Shown piece by piece: positions 1 to 12,332 of a stretch of 64,000 nucleotides of DNA (positions within the stretch are counted from its first letter, which is position 1; each line of letters starts with the position of its first letter). Position numbers and translations under genes: made by a program. Source of the stretch: Thalassotalea crassostreae (GTDB lineage: Bacteria > Pseudomonadota > Gammaproteobacteria > Enterobacterales > Alteromonadaceae); NCBI RefSeq assembly GCF_001831495.1, contig NZ_CP017689.1, positions 2,728,001 to 2,792,000 on the forward strand. Reading direction: 5' to 3'. The notes under the pieces were generated by a model. That model was given only the letters and a program-made list of their open reading frames with translations. It was not told the origin of the DNA and made no database searches.

Positions 1-792
1 CTTATCACGTATTTCATTAATTAGAATTTCAGACGCTTTATGAAAATCAACATGGCCACCACTTCTAACGCAGCCTCTCTTTCTACCTAGCTTTTCTAAA
101 AATTCTACTTCTTGTTCTGGTAAATCTTCAATATTATATCTCGCCTTTAACAGTTCTGGGTAGGCTTCAAGTAAATACTCTGCGGCAAAACAAGCTATCT
201 CCTCATGATCAAACGCTGTATCTTTAACACCTCCAGATACGGCTAAGCGATAACCACTATTTTCATTTGCTATTTTTGGCCAAAGCATCCCTGGTGTATC
301 ATATAAATAAACCCCTTCTTCTAACCTGATTCGTTGTTGAGCCTTGGTTACTGCTGGCTCATTACCAACCTTAGCTTTTGTTTTACCAACAAGACTATTG
401 ATCAGAGTTGATTTACCTACATTTGGTATACCCATAATCATGGCATTGATTTGCTTACCATCTTCGTTTTTACTTGGTACCAATTTTTTAATAAGCTCTG
501 CGATATTACGAGCACCACTTGGTTCTTCCGTCGTTAGAGCGATTGCTTTCACGTTATGTTGTGACTGCAGGTAATCAATCCATACCTTTGTAAGCTTAGG
601 ATCGGCTAAATCACTTTTATTCAAAATTTTTATAAGTGGTTTATCGCCGCGAATAGAAGTTATCATCGGATTTTCACTACTAAACGGTAAGCGAGCATCA
701 CACACTTCAATTACTACATCAATTTGATGAATAATTTCTTTAATCTCTTTTTGGGCTTTATGCATATGCCCAGGAAACCAGTTAATTGCCAT
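1..792 (-). CDS. ylqF: Ribosome biogenesis GTPase YlqF/RbgA type, 3' end cut by the window
   Basis: This is a circularly permuted GTPase that in other bacteria acts in late assembly of the large ribosomal subunit. The frame opens MAINWFPGHMHKA at 792 and stays open to base 1, giving the first 264 residues; the C-terminus lies outside the window. GTPase motifs come in permuted order: G4 NKSD near residue 58, then G1 GIPNVGKST, then G3 DTPG. The N-terminal WFPGHM motif is typical of the family. The last ~60 residues shown would be the C-terminal RNA-binding domain. The gene stands alone and diverges from the next gene. Family assignment is firm; the function in this organism is inferred. Confidence 0.93.
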   Translation of the reverse strand, partial: MAINWFPGHMHKAQKEIKEIIHQIDVVIEVCDARLPFSSENPMITSIRGDKPLIKILNKSDLADPKLTKVWIDYLQSQHNVKAIALTTEEPSGARNIAELIKKLVPSKNEDGKQINAMIMGIPNVGKSTLINSLVGKTKAKVGNEPAVTKAQQRIRLEEGVYLYDTPGMLWPKIANENSGYRLAVSGGVKDTAFDHEEIACFAAEYLLEAYPELLKARYNIEDLPEQEVEFLEKLGRKRGCVRSGGHVDFHKASEILINEIRDK

Positions 793-979
793 TGATAAAT
801 ATTCTATTTGGAAAGTTATTGCCTATTTTAGCAAGGAATTGAATTATATACAGTAAAGCATTCATATCACTCAATTAATTTTTCGAAAACTGCAAACTAC
901 TATTAATTGCGTTAGCAAATTGTAACCAGTTAACACCAATGGTAACATCGCATTAATAAATAAAAGAATAAGGAAATCT

Positions 980-1276
980 ATGAAAAATCTTAAATTAGCT
1001 CTTGTATTATCTTTAGCCACTCCAATTGCGCAAGCAAATATTACATTAAATCAAGAAGTCGCTCTTATTGACGTTTGCTCTGCTGCAGCATCTAATAGTC
1101 GAGTTAAATTGATTAAGACACTTGAGCAAAATAATCTTAGTGTTAATGCTGCTACGAGTAAAATTAAGTGTAATAACTTATCTTTAATTCAATTTGCAAA
1201 GAGTGTTGGCGCTGACAATTCTGTAAAGTATTTGAATAAATATAAAGATAGCCTGAGACGTAACATTGCTTCTTAG
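980..1276 (+). CDS. Small secreted DUF3718 family protein
   Basis: This is a 98-residue protein with a signal peptide (MKNLKLALVLSLATPIAQA, cleavage probably after residue 19). The mature part has two cysteines, in DVCSAAASNSR and KIKCNNLSL, and the later motif FAKSVGAD, which together match the DUF3718 pattern common in Alteromonadales as I remember it. The function is unknown; it is probably periplasmic, with one possible disulfide. The AAGGAAATCT stretch just before the ATG is a good ribosome binding site. A hairpin terminator follows at 1299-1332. DUF assignment is from motif memory, not a search. Confidence 0.7.
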   Translation: MKNLKLALVLSLATPIAQANITLNQEVALIDVCSAAASNSRVKLIKTLEQNNLSVNAATSKIKCNNLSLIQFAKSVGADNSVKYLNKYKDSLRRNIAS

Positions 1277-1298
1277 TCGTTTCTGTAGCTATGTTCGT

Positions 1299-1332
1299 AA
1301 GAAAGCCCCTAGCGTTAACTAGGGGCTTTCTT
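1299..1332. terminator. Bidirectional hairpin terminator, last of the rRNA operon series
   Basis: A 14-bp perfect stem (1299-1312 with 1319-1332) has a 6-base loop and A and T tracts on its flanks. It can end the DUF3718 gene on the plus strand and rRNA transcripts on the minus strand. The bases just beyond it (TTGGAAGTCTAGCAAT) resemble those next to the upstream rRNA terminators, so it looks like a diverged fourth member of that series. Confidence 0.8.
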
Positions 1333-1448
1333 GTATTGGAAGTCTAGCAATAAGCCACATGGATGTGGTGAATATCAAAAATGCAGGAAGCATATTTTTG
1401 ATAACTACGCAGTAGGTCGAGCCATTAGGCGCACTATAATTGAAAACG

Positions 1449-1478
1449 AAAAAAGCCCGCTCAAGTGAGCGGGCTTTT
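1449..1478 (-). terminator. rRNA operon terminator, third module copy
   Basis: The 9-bp GC-rich stem GCCCGCTCA/TGAGCGGGC (1455-1463 with 1466-1474) is followed on the minus strand by a run of six T. It is the same hairpin as at 1596 and 1743, one per 147-bp module. Confidence 0.85.
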
Positions 1479-1595
1479 CGAAATAGGAGTCTAGCGATAA
1501 GCCACATGGATGTGGTGAATATCAAAAATGCAGGAAGCATATTTTTGATAACTACGCAGTAGGTCGAGCCATTAGGCGCACTATAATTGAAAACG

Positions 1596-1625
1596 AAAAA
1601 AGCCCGCTCAAGTGAGCGGGCTTTT
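1596..1625 (-). terminator. rRNA operon terminator, second module copy
   Basis: This is an exact copy of the hairpin at 1449-1478, displaced by 147 bp, with the same T run on the minus strand. Confidence 0.85.
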
Positions 1626-1742
1626 CGAAATAGGAGTCTAGCGATAAGCCACATGGATGTGGTGAATATCAAAAATGCAGGAAGCATATTTTTGATAACT
1701 ACGCAGTAGGTCGAGCCATTAGGCGCACTATAATTGAAAACG

Positions 1743-1772
1743 AAAAAAGCCCGCTCAAGTGAGCGGGCTTTT
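1743..1772 (-). terminator. rRNA operon terminator directly after the distal 5S gene
   Basis: The same stem with a T tail lies about 10 bp past the 3' end of the distal 5S gene, so it is the first one met by transcription beyond that gene. The further copies would be backups for any readthrough. Confidence 0.9.
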
Positions 1773-1782
1773 CGAAATAGGA

Positions 1783-1898
1783 GTCTAGCGATGACCTACT
1801 CTCACATGGGAACTCCCACACTACCATCGGCGCAATTGCGTTTCACTTCTGAGTTCGGCATGGGATCAGGTGGGGCCACAATGCTATTGTCGCTAGAC
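1783..1898 (-). rRNA. rrf: 5S ribosomal RNA, distal copy
   Basis: This is a 116-nt 5S gene, last gene of the rRNA operon. The ends GTCTAGCGA and TCGCTAGAC pair as helix I, and the internal CCGAACTCAGAAGTGAAACG segment is the conserved 5S core. It matches the proximal copy at 2118-2233 except near the ends: one pair of helix I is A-U here where the other has G-C, and the base after GCGAC differs. A terminator hairpin separates it from the proximal copy, so its expression depends on readthrough or an unseen promoter. Confidence 0.95.
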
Positions 1899-1963
1899 AA
1901 AAACTTTTATTAAACATTAAGCTAAATAGATTTTTAAAATCAACTTAGCTTAAAGTTTAGAGT

Positions 1964-1991
1964 AAAAAGCCCGTCTATTAGACGGGCTTTT
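1964..1991 (-). terminator. Internal terminator between the two 5S genes
   Basis: An 8-bp stem GCCCGTCT/AGACGGGC (1969-1976 with 1980-1987), extended by A-T pairs, is followed by five T on the minus strand. The stem differs in sequence from the downstream modules but has the same layout, and sits just after another 5S 3'-end stub (1993-2013). Confidence 0.8.
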
Positions 1992-1992
1992 C

Positions 1993-2129
1993 GAATTAGG
2001 AGCCTGGCGATGAAGAACATGGATGTTCAAATGCCGCGATGCCATGGATGGCAAAGAGCGGTGACCTACGGGTCATTCGCCAAACCCAAACAAAGCCTTG
2101 CTTTGTATGAATTAGGAGTCTGGCGATGA
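1993..2129 (-). repeat. Duplicated 5S 3' end flanking a cluster of small palindromes
   Basis: The 21 bases at 1993-2013 match 20 of 21 bases at 2109-2129, the 3' end of the proximal 5S gene and its flank. Between the copies lie small inverted repeats: GAACAT/ATGTTC at 2015-2028, TGCCAT/ATGGCA at 2040-2053, TGACC/GGTCA at 2062-2075 and CAAAG/CTTTG near 2091-2105. The first two share the core CATGGATG with palindromes elsewhere in the operon tail. Confidence 0.8.
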
Positions 2130-2233
2130 CCTACTCTCACATGGGAACTCCCACACTACCATCGGCGCAATTGCGTTTCACTTCTGAGTTCGGCATGGGA
2201 TCAGGTGGGGCCACAATGCTATGGTCGCCAGAC
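2118..2233 (-). rRNA. rrf: 5S ribosomal RNA, proximal copy
   Basis: This is a 116-nt 5S gene directly downstream of the 23S gene. Helix I is GTCTGGCGA paired with TCGCCAGAC. It is near identical to the distal copy; the helix I change is compensatory, which argues that both copies fold and are under selection or were separately acquired. Confidence 0.95.
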
Positions 2234-2245
2234 AAAAACTTGTAT

Positions 2246-2470
2246 ACGACCTCCACGGATGGAGGAAGTGTCTTAATTCGTATGGAACGAATAAGACCAA
2301 TTTCGAAAGCTGAATGAGATCCTGAAACAAGTTCAGGAAGTCGATATTAAACGTTTTCTCAAGTATTCTTTATATAATGCGTGAACTCTCTTTCAAAGAG
2401 TGTCAAACAACATACAACATACGACCTCCATGGATGGAGGAAGTGCTAGAAATTGTCTGGAACAATTTCA
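2246..2470. repeat. Two copies of a double-hairpin element in the 23S-5S spacer
   Basis: ACGACCTCCAYGGATGGAGG occurs at about 2247-2265 and 2421-2440. Each copy is followed by GAAGTG and a second inverted repeat (AATTCGT/ACGAAT-like in the first copy, GAAATTGT/ACAATTTC in the second). The second copy holds a perfect CCTCCAT/ATGGAGG palindrome with the GG centre also seen in the palindromes beyond the 5S genes. Between the copies are further hairpins, such as CCTGAA/TTCAGG near 2331. The whole 2234-2504 spacer is built of small hairpins. Confidence 0.7.
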
Positions 2471-2504
2471 GTGCATACTCAAACAAAACTGTTTGGGTGT
2501 TGTA

Positions 2505-5395
<2,891 letters not shown>

Positions 5396-5864
5396 ATACA
5401 ACCCCAACCAGTCTTTCAACTTTCGAGTGACTTGGTGACAAAACCAAATCTGAATGTACGTCTGACATTTTCACGCATTCAATAAGAATGAGATAACTTA
5501 TCAACAAGTTATCTATCTCAAGCATTGCTGCTTGAGCCTTGAGTAAGAACAACTAACATAACGACTATGTTAGTTATAATTTCGACAATCTAATGATTGT
5601 CTAAATGTGTTTCTGTAAAACAGAAACTCATTGGTTGATAATTCGTATGCGTTTATGACTGGTGATCATAAACACGAATTATCGGGTTTAATATCAGCTT
5701 TCCAAATTGTTAAAGAACAGTGAGTTAAAAACTCAAACGAAGCGTCATGCTTCGTTTGAATTCTCAATAAAAAGACAATGTATTTTAAGTTTAATCAAGG
5801 CGTTTAATGATGACGTGTGGCTTTTCTACACGAGTCGTTAAACAACGCAGAGTAAAGTTAAAAT
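5396..5864 (-). other. tRNA-Ile to 23S internal spacer with boxA and hairpins
   Basis: This 469-bp spacer holds no gene. It has a long hairpin at 5637-5683 (GATAATTCGT pairing with ACGAATTATC, with an inner GTTTATGA/TCATAAAC stem), a boxA at 5708-5719, and the 5' strand of the 23S processing stalk at its downstream edge. The rest is AT-rich with several short hairpins. Confidence 0.8.
5708..5719 (-). promoter_or_regulatory. boxA antitermination site upstream of 23S
   Basis: TGTTCTTTAACA on the minus strand differs at one position from the E. coli boxA TGCTCTTTAACA. It lies in the spacer ahead of 23S, as expected for loading of the Nus antitermination complex. Confidence 0.8.
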
Positions 5865-5941
<77 letters not shown>

Positions 5942-5964
5942 ATTATATAACTACAAATCAGAAA

Positions 5965-6040
5965 TGGTGGAGCTAAGCAGGATCGAACTGCTGACCTCCT
6001 GCGTGCAAGGCAGGCGCTCTCCCAGCTGAGCTATAGCCCC
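5965..6040 (-). tRNA. alaT: tRNA-Ala, anticodon TGC
   Basis: This 76-nt tRNA runs from GGGGCTATAGCTCAG to an encoded CCA end. The anticodon loop reads TTTGCAC-like CTTGCAC (TGC), with a GTTCGATCC T arm. It is the first tRNA after 16S, so the order Ala-Ile is the reverse of that in E. coli operons of this type. Confidence 0.97.
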
Positions 6041-6120
6041 ATTTTACTGAGTATGTCTTTTTACGTTCGTTATCAGGCAATTTGTGTGAACACTCAACGA
6101 AGTTGAGAAATTACTTAAGG

Positions 6121-7660
<1,540 letters not shown>

Positions 7661-7867
7661 AAAAAGTGTAATGTGAACCAACAAGTGGTTCGGCTCAATG
7701 AATTCTGTACTCTTACTTCCGAAGAAATAAGTTTCAAATAAAACGTACTTAAAATAAATTTAAGTATGTATATTTGTGTAGTCATTCACTGAGTAAGTTT
7801 TGAGTCCGAGGACTCTGGTAAAATCTACATCAACGTGAATGTCCACACAAATTGCATGATAACTAAT

Positions 7868-7879
7868 TGTTAAAGAGCT
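7868..7879 (-). promoter_or_regulatory. Leader boxA of the rRNA operon
   Basis: AGCTCTTTAACA on the minus strand, 208 bases ahead of 16S, is a one-mismatch boxA. The rest of the leader (7661-7951) contains the 5' strand of the 16S processing stalk and AT-rich hairpins, and no gene. Confidence 0.8.
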
Positions 7880-7951
7880 CTCTTTCGAGAAAGTGATAAT
7901 CGCATTCGTTACACTCTTTGCTTCAGCAGGCTTTGCCCGAAGCGGATGCGC

Positions 7952-7979
7952 ATTGTACGCCATCCAGTTTTGATGTCAA
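7952..7979 (-). promoter_or_regulatory. rRNA promoter proximal to 16S (P2)
   Basis: TTGACA (7974-7979) and TACAAT (7952-7957) are separated by 16 bp and followed by GCGCATCC, a GC-rich discriminator typical of stringently controlled stable RNA promoters. Confidence 0.88.
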
Positions 7980-8090
7980 CGACTTTTTTCAAGAGTTTTA
8001 AAAAAAGTTTTCTTAACCGTTTTGCTATCAATATCGATAACCAAACTTATCAAAACACTGTCTTGGGATGTCCCGAAGAAGTGGATGCGC

Positions 8091-8118
8091 ATTGTAGGGA
8101 TTTTTGACAGCCCGTCAA
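8091..8118 (-). promoter_or_regulatory. rRNA promoter distal to 16S (P1)
   Basis: TTGACG (8113-8118) and TACAAT (8091-8096) are separated by 16 bp and followed by the same GCGCATCC discriminator. It lies about 139 bp upstream of the other promoter, and the pair repeats the usual P1/P2 arrangement. I see nothing else definite between 8119 and the next gene at 8354. Confidence 0.82.
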
Positions 8119-8353
8119 CAACTTTTATCAAGTTTTTTCGCGTTCGGTCATTTAATAACCACTAATGTTATTTTTAGCATTAAGTTAGGATAATTGAGTA
8201 AACATTTTGGAATTAAAAATGGTAGAATCAGCAACTGAAAACGATTCATTTACAATTTAACATTTGGTTCGAGTATGCTCTATTGTCTATACTTTAAACA
8301 ACTGTTATAAATGAATAGGTAAAATATTATATTGTACGTTTTAAGGATTATTA

Positions 8354-8779
8354 ATGAATAGGATATTCATAGCCATCATAATTGGTAGTTTAAGCTTCGT
8401 CAGTTTAGCTGATGAGGTGACTGTGTATCGCTGGGTTGATGACAATGGCGTAGTACATTACGGCCAACATGAACCATTAACCGAAGACTTTTCTCAAATC
8501 GTCGTTGAAACTACGTACTCACCAGTTCAAGCGCCATTGAAAAACGGTACAGTGCCAAATAAAGCAGATGAAGAAAATACACTAGCAAATCAATTAGTGA
8601 AAAACTCAAATATTAAATGTAAGAATGCGCGCGCAAATTTAAAAACATTAAATGAATTTGATAAAGTTGAAGTTAACGACAAAGATGGAAAAGCAAGACT
8701 GCTGACAAATTCGGAAAGACTTCAGCGACTGCGTTTGAGTGAAAAGGAAATAGAACTATACTGTACGCAAACTAATTAA
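8354..8779 (+). CDS. Exported DUF4124 domain protein
   Basis: This 141-residue protein has a signal peptide (MNRIFIAIIIGSLSFVSLA). Directly after it comes the DUF4124 signature VYRWVDDNGVVHYGQ (residues ~24-38), a short beta-rich module often found at the N-terminus of periplasmic proteins in Gammaproteobacteria. The rest is charged and low in features, with two cysteines (IKCKNARAN and LYCTQ) that could pair. The molecular function is not known. It has a ribosome site AAGGATTATT before the ATG and shares a terminator with convergent clpB. Confidence 0.82.
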   Translation: MNRIFIAIIIGSLSFVSLADEVTVYRWVDDNGVVHYGQHEPLTEDFSQIVVETTYSPVQAPLKNGTVPNKADEENTLANQLVKNSNIKCKNARANLKTLNEFDKVEVNDKDGKARLLTNSERLQRLRLSEKEIELYCTQTN

Positions 8780-8853
8780 TAAATTAGCTACTTTTTGACT
8801 GTATAACAAACTTAATTAAGGCTCCCAAAAATTAGCCTATAAAAAATGTCCAT

Positions 8854-8884
8854 AAAAATGCCGTTATCAGATAACGGCATTTTT
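8854..8884. terminator. Bidirectional terminator between the DUF4124 gene and clpB
   Basis: The stem AAAAATGCCGTTAT/ATAACGGCATTTTT with a 3-base loop has A and T tracts on both sides, so it can stop transcription from both convergent genes. Confidence 0.92.
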
Positions 8885-8904
8885 CGTTATAGCGTTTAAT
8901 TTAC

Positions 8905-11478
8905 TTAGCTTATTTGCAAGTTACCAAGTTCATCAACATCTACAGTAATTGTCGATTCAGGAACAAACTTACCTGACAGTATTTGTTGAGCTAACGGATT
9001 CTCTATATACTGTTGTATCGCCCTTTTTAGTGGCCTTGCGCCAAATACAGGATCAAAACCAGCTTCCGCGACTTTAGCGATTGCGTCATCCGTTACTTCT
9101 AACGTGTATTGCTTCTCAGTCAATCGCCCTGCTAATGAAGAAATTTGAATTTTAGCTATCTTAGCAATCTGTGCACTGTTTAACGGGTGAAACACCACTG
9201 ACTCATCAATACGATTAATAAACTCAGGCTTAAAGTGTTGACTGACAACACCCATCACTGTGTCTCTTAATTGATCATACTGACTTTCTTCAGCCATTTC
9301 TTGGATGATATCGGAGCCCATATTAGAAGTCATAATAATGACGGTATTTCTAAAATCAACGGTACGACCTTGACCATCGGTTAATCGACCATCATCGAGC
9401 ACTTGTAAAAGAATATTGAAAACATCCGTGTGTGCCTTTTCAATTTCATCGAGCAAAATAACAGAATAAGGTTTGCGTCTAACGGCCTCAGTTATATAGC
9501 CGCCCTCTTCGTAACCTACATAGCCAGGAGGAGCGCCAATTAACCTTGCCACAGAGTGTTTTTCCATGAACTCTGACATATCTACCCGAATTAGTGCATC
9601 TTCAGTATCAAATAAAAAGTTGGCCAAGGCTTTGGTTAGTTCGGTTTTACCAACGCCCGTCGGCCCTAAAAACATAAATGAACCGATTGGTTGGTTTGGA
9701 TCTGATAATCCAGCACGAGAACGTCGAATCGCATTCGCAACAGCAGTTAATGCTTCACTTTGACCAATAACACGAGCACTAAGTTCATCTTCCATTTGCA
9801 ATAATTTATCACGTTCGCCTTCGAGCATTTTCGCAACGGGTATGCCCGTTGCTTTCGAAAGAACTTCGGCAATCTCAGTATCTGTTACTTTGTTACGTAA
9901 TAAGGTCAAGTCTGCAGCGTCTGTTTCAGCGGCATTTTGTAGCTGTTTTTCTAATTCTGGGATCAACCCATATTGTAATTCCGACATGCGATTGAGATCG
10001 CTAGCTCGTTGCGCAAACTCTAAATCTAATCGCGCTTGTTCTAGATCCGCCTTAATTGTTTGGGCGCCATATAAAGAAGCTTTTTCTTTTTTCCAAATTT
10101 GCTCTAAGTTGTCGAATTCGAGTTGTTTTTCATTTATCTCTTGTTCCATTAATTGCAATCGTTTCTTCGACGCAGCATCACTTTCTTTCTCTAATGCTTT
10201 TTGTTGAATTTTAAGCTGGATTAGTCGACGTTCAAGTTTATCAAGATCTTCTGGCTTCGAGTCCATTTGCATACGAATACTTGATGCCGCTTCATCAATT
10301 AGATCGATTGCCTTATCAGGTAATTGTCTGTCACTAATATAACGGTGAGATAAACTTGCCGCTGACACAATCGCGGGATCTGTTATCTCGACACTATGGT
10401 GTAACTCATAACGTTCTTTTAATCCGCGTAGAATGGCTACTGTATCCTCAACGCTCGGCTCCTCAACGAGTACTTTTTGAAAGCGACGTTCTAGTGCGGC
10501 ATCTTTTTCAATATATTGTCGATATTCATCTAACGTTGTGGCACCTACACAATGCAAGTCACCGCGAGCAAGTGCCGGTTTAAGCATATTACTCGCATCC
10601 ATCGCTCCATCAGTTTTACCTGCGCCAACCATGGTATGAAGTTCGTCGATGAATAAGATCACCTGACCTTCTTCTTTTGCAAGCTCACTTAAAACTGCTT
10701 TTAATCGTTCTTCAAATTCGCCGCGATATTTTGCACCAGCAATCAAAGCGCCCATATCTAAAGATAAAACTTGTTTATTCTTTAACCCTTCAGACACTTC
10801 ACCATTTACAATTCTTTGTGCTAAACCTTCTACAATTGCCGTTTTACCTACACCCGGTTGGCCAATTAACACAGGATTGTTTTTTGAGCGGCGCTGCAAG
10901 ACTTGCACTGTTCGTCGTATTTCTTCGTCTCTGCCAATAACAGGATCTAATTTTCCTTGCTCGGCTAGTTCAGTTAAATTTACTGTGTATTTATCGAGGG
11001 CTTGTCTTGTATCTTCAGCATTTTGGTCATTAACCGTCTGACCATTACGTAACTGCTCTATTGCGGATTTTAGCGCTTTTTCGCTAACCGATAATTTTTT
11101 AAGTAAAGCACCTAGGCTGCCTTTGTCTTGCAATGCAGCTAATAAGAATAGCTCTGAAGAAATGAACTTATCATTTTGCTTTTGTGCAAACTTATCACAT
11201 AGATTTAGTAAGGTAGCGAGCTGGTTAGAAACCTGAACTTCACCGCCTACTCCATTTACTTGTGGTGAGTTATCAATTATTTGAGTAAGTTCAGCACGTA
11301 GGTGGCCTATATCTACTGAACATTGTTTAAACAATGGCGCAACAGAGCCACCAGACTGATTGAGTAAAGCTAGCATTAAATGTGCAGGCTCTATAAATTG
11401 ATTGTCTTTACCTAACGCTAAAGATTGGGCATCAGCTAATGCTTGTTGAAATTTTTGGGTGAACTTGTCAATGCGCAT
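8905..11478 (-). CDS. clpB: ATP-dependent disaggregase ClpB
   Basis: ClpB is a hexameric cytosolic AAA+ chaperone that threads aggregated proteins, working with DnaK. The 857-residue length equals E. coli ClpB. Domains in order: N-domain (1-145), NBD1 with GQPGVGKT near 206 and Walker B LFIDELH, the coiled-coil middle domain (~410-530), and NBD2 with GPTGVGKT near 605 and Walker [10 protein letters not shown], then the C-terminal domain. The start has TAGGAG upstream. An exact TATAAT lies 25 bp ahead of the ATG but without a good -35, and I found no clear sigma-32 promoter in the 87 bp before the gene. It may be transcribed with pgeF and rluD, the conserved order. Confidence 0.98.
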   Translation of the reverse strand: MRIDKFTQKFQQALADAQSLALGKDNQFIEPAHLMLALLNQSGGSVAPLFKQCSVDIGHLRAELTQIIDNSPQVNGVGGEVQVSNQLATLLNLCDKFAQKQNDKFISSELFLLAALQDKGSLGALLKKLSVSEKALKSAIEQLRNGQTVNDQNAEDTRQALDKYTVNLTELAEQGKLDPVIGRDEEIRRTVQVLQRRSKNNPVLIGQPGVGKTAIVEGLAQRIVNGEVSEGLKNKQVLSLDMGALIAGAKYRGEFEERLKAVLSELAKEEGQVILFIDELHTMVGAGKTDGAMDASNMLKPALARGDLHCVGATTLDEYRQYIEKDAALERRFQKVLVEEPSVEDTVAILRGLKERYELHHSVEITDPAIVSAASLSHRYISDRQLPDKAIDLIDEAASSIRMQMDSKPEDLDKLERRLIQLKIQQKALEKESDAASKKRLQLMEQEINEKQLEFDNLEQIWKKEKASLYGAQTIKADLEQARLDLEFAQRASDLNRMSELQYGLIPELEKQLQNAAETDAADLTLLRNKVTDTEIAEVLSKATGIPVAKMLEGERDKLLQMEDELSARVIGQSEALTAVANAIRRSRAGLSDPNQPIGSFMFLGPTGVGKTELTKALANFLFDTEDALIRVDMSEFMEKHSVARLIGAPPGYVGYEEGGYITEAVRRKPYSVILLDEIEKAHTDVFNILLQVLDDGRLTDGQGRTVDFRNTVIIMTSNMGSDIIQEMAEESQYDQLRDTVMGVVSQHFKPEFINRIDESVVFHPLNSAQIAKIAKIQISSLAGRLTEKQYTLEVTDDAIAKVAEAGFDPVFGARPLKRAIQQYIENPLAQQILSGKFVPESTITVDVDELGNLQIS

Positions 11479-11565
11479 AAACGACTCCTAAAAACCATAA
11501 TTATTATACGGGTATAACAATTAGATAGGTACGAAATGAGGTCTTTTCAACAGCTAAGTTAAATT

Positions 11566-12303
11566 TTATGGTTGGATTGCGATAACACTGGCCATGCGGC
11601 CGGTTTGGCCATCACGACGGTAGGAAAAATAGTGATTGTCCTGCAAGTAAGTACAATCACTCAATTTTGATATGTCATTAATACCATTTAGATTAAGCAT
11701 GACTTGAGCAATTCCCTGCAGGTCCGCTAGATATTTTCCTGATGTCAATGGCTTGAAGAATGTTTGATACGAACTCCCTAAACGTTGAAATTCTTGCAAT
11801 ACATCAACCCCAACTTCAAACGATTTACTCGATATACAAGGTCCAAGCCAAGCTTTAAGGTCTTTTGCAGGTGATTCAAATTTTGCGATAGTATTATTAA
11901 TAATATTGGCAGCAAGTGGTCGCCAACCAGCATGAATCGCGGCTATTTCTGTACCTTGTTTATTTGAAATCAGAATAGGTAAACAATCAGCCGTTAATAT
12001 TGCCAATGCAATACTAGGCTTGTTGGTATAACTTGCGTCCGCAGTAATTGGTTGCTGTTGCCACTGTTTGATAACAGCAACATCGCTTTTATGAACTTGG
12101 TTTAACCATTGAATGTTAGTTAAAGGGGAAAAGTCATTTTTGAGGATTTCACGGTTTTTCTGCACATGCTCAAGTTTATCACCAACATGGCAGCCTAGAT
12201 TAAAGCTATCAAATGGCGCTTTACTCGCACCATTTTGTCGCTGCGTCGTCACTGCTTTTACATTAGCAAACGTTAACGAGTCGATAGCAATAATGTTATT
12301 CAA
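11566..12303 (-). CDS. pgeF: Multicopper-oxidase-like laccase family protein PgeF (YfiH)
   Basis: This 245-residue YfiH/DUF152 family enzyme is known as a purine nucleoside phosphorylase/adenosine deaminase-like protein, and in E. coli it is implicated in editing wrongly made peptidoglycan precursors. The metal-binding residues are visible in TADCLPILI, AAIHAGWRPLA and LGPCISSKSFEVG, and the C-terminal FSYRRDGQTGRMASVI is a family hallmark. It lies between rluD and clpB, the usual order, 29 bp after rluD, so cotranscription is likely. Confidence 0.93.
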   Translation of the reverse strand: MNNIIAIDSLTFANVKAVTTQRQNGASKAPFDSFNLGCHVGDKLEHVQKNREILKNDFSPLTNIQWLNQVHKSDVAVIKQWQQQPITADASYTNKPSIALAILTADCLPILISNKQGTEIAAIHAGWRPLAANIINNTIAKFESPAKDLKAWLGPCISSKSFEVGVDVLQEFQRLGSSYQTFFKPLTSGKYLADLQGIAQVMLNLNGINDISKLSDCTYLQDNHYFSYRRDGQTGRMASVIAIQP

Positions 12304-12332
12304 TGATCTCTCTACCTAACGATTAAAGCGAA

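Larger units (their letters stand above)
1341..1787 (-). repeat. Three tandem 147-bp modules: 5S 3'-end stub, palindrome, hairpin and terminator
   Basis: The same 147-bp sequence occurs three times head to tail. The landmark GCCACATGGATG starts at 1354, 1501 and 1648. The second and third copies look identical; the first differs only at its outer edge. In transcription order on the minus strand each copy has a GC-rich terminator stem, a TATAGTGCGCC stretch, an imperfect AT-rich hairpin, a CCACAT/ATGTGG palindrome, and a stub matching the last ~12-15 bases of the distal 5S gene (TATCGCTAGACTCC). The array directly follows the distal 5S gene. It looks like repeated duplication of a 5S-tail plus terminator unit. 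No protein-coding role is credible. Confidence 0.9.

Noticed and set aside
1319..1687. Open frame of 122 codons on the minus strand with a 49-residue repeat
   Set aside because: It is only open because the 147-bp rRNA-tail repeat is a multiple of three; the sequence is terminators, palindromes and 5S stubs, with no ribosome site.
1341..1787. CRISPR-like array
   Set aside because: The units are directly adjacent 147-bp repeats without distinct spacers, and no cas gene is near.
9566..10940. Open frames antisense to clpB
   Set aside because: They are shadow frames of a strongly conserved gene with no start signals or family match.
11479..11565. Possible sigma-32 heat-shock promoter before clpB
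   Set aside because: I found no CTTGAAA plus CCCCAT pair at suitable spacing, only a TATAAT without a -35.
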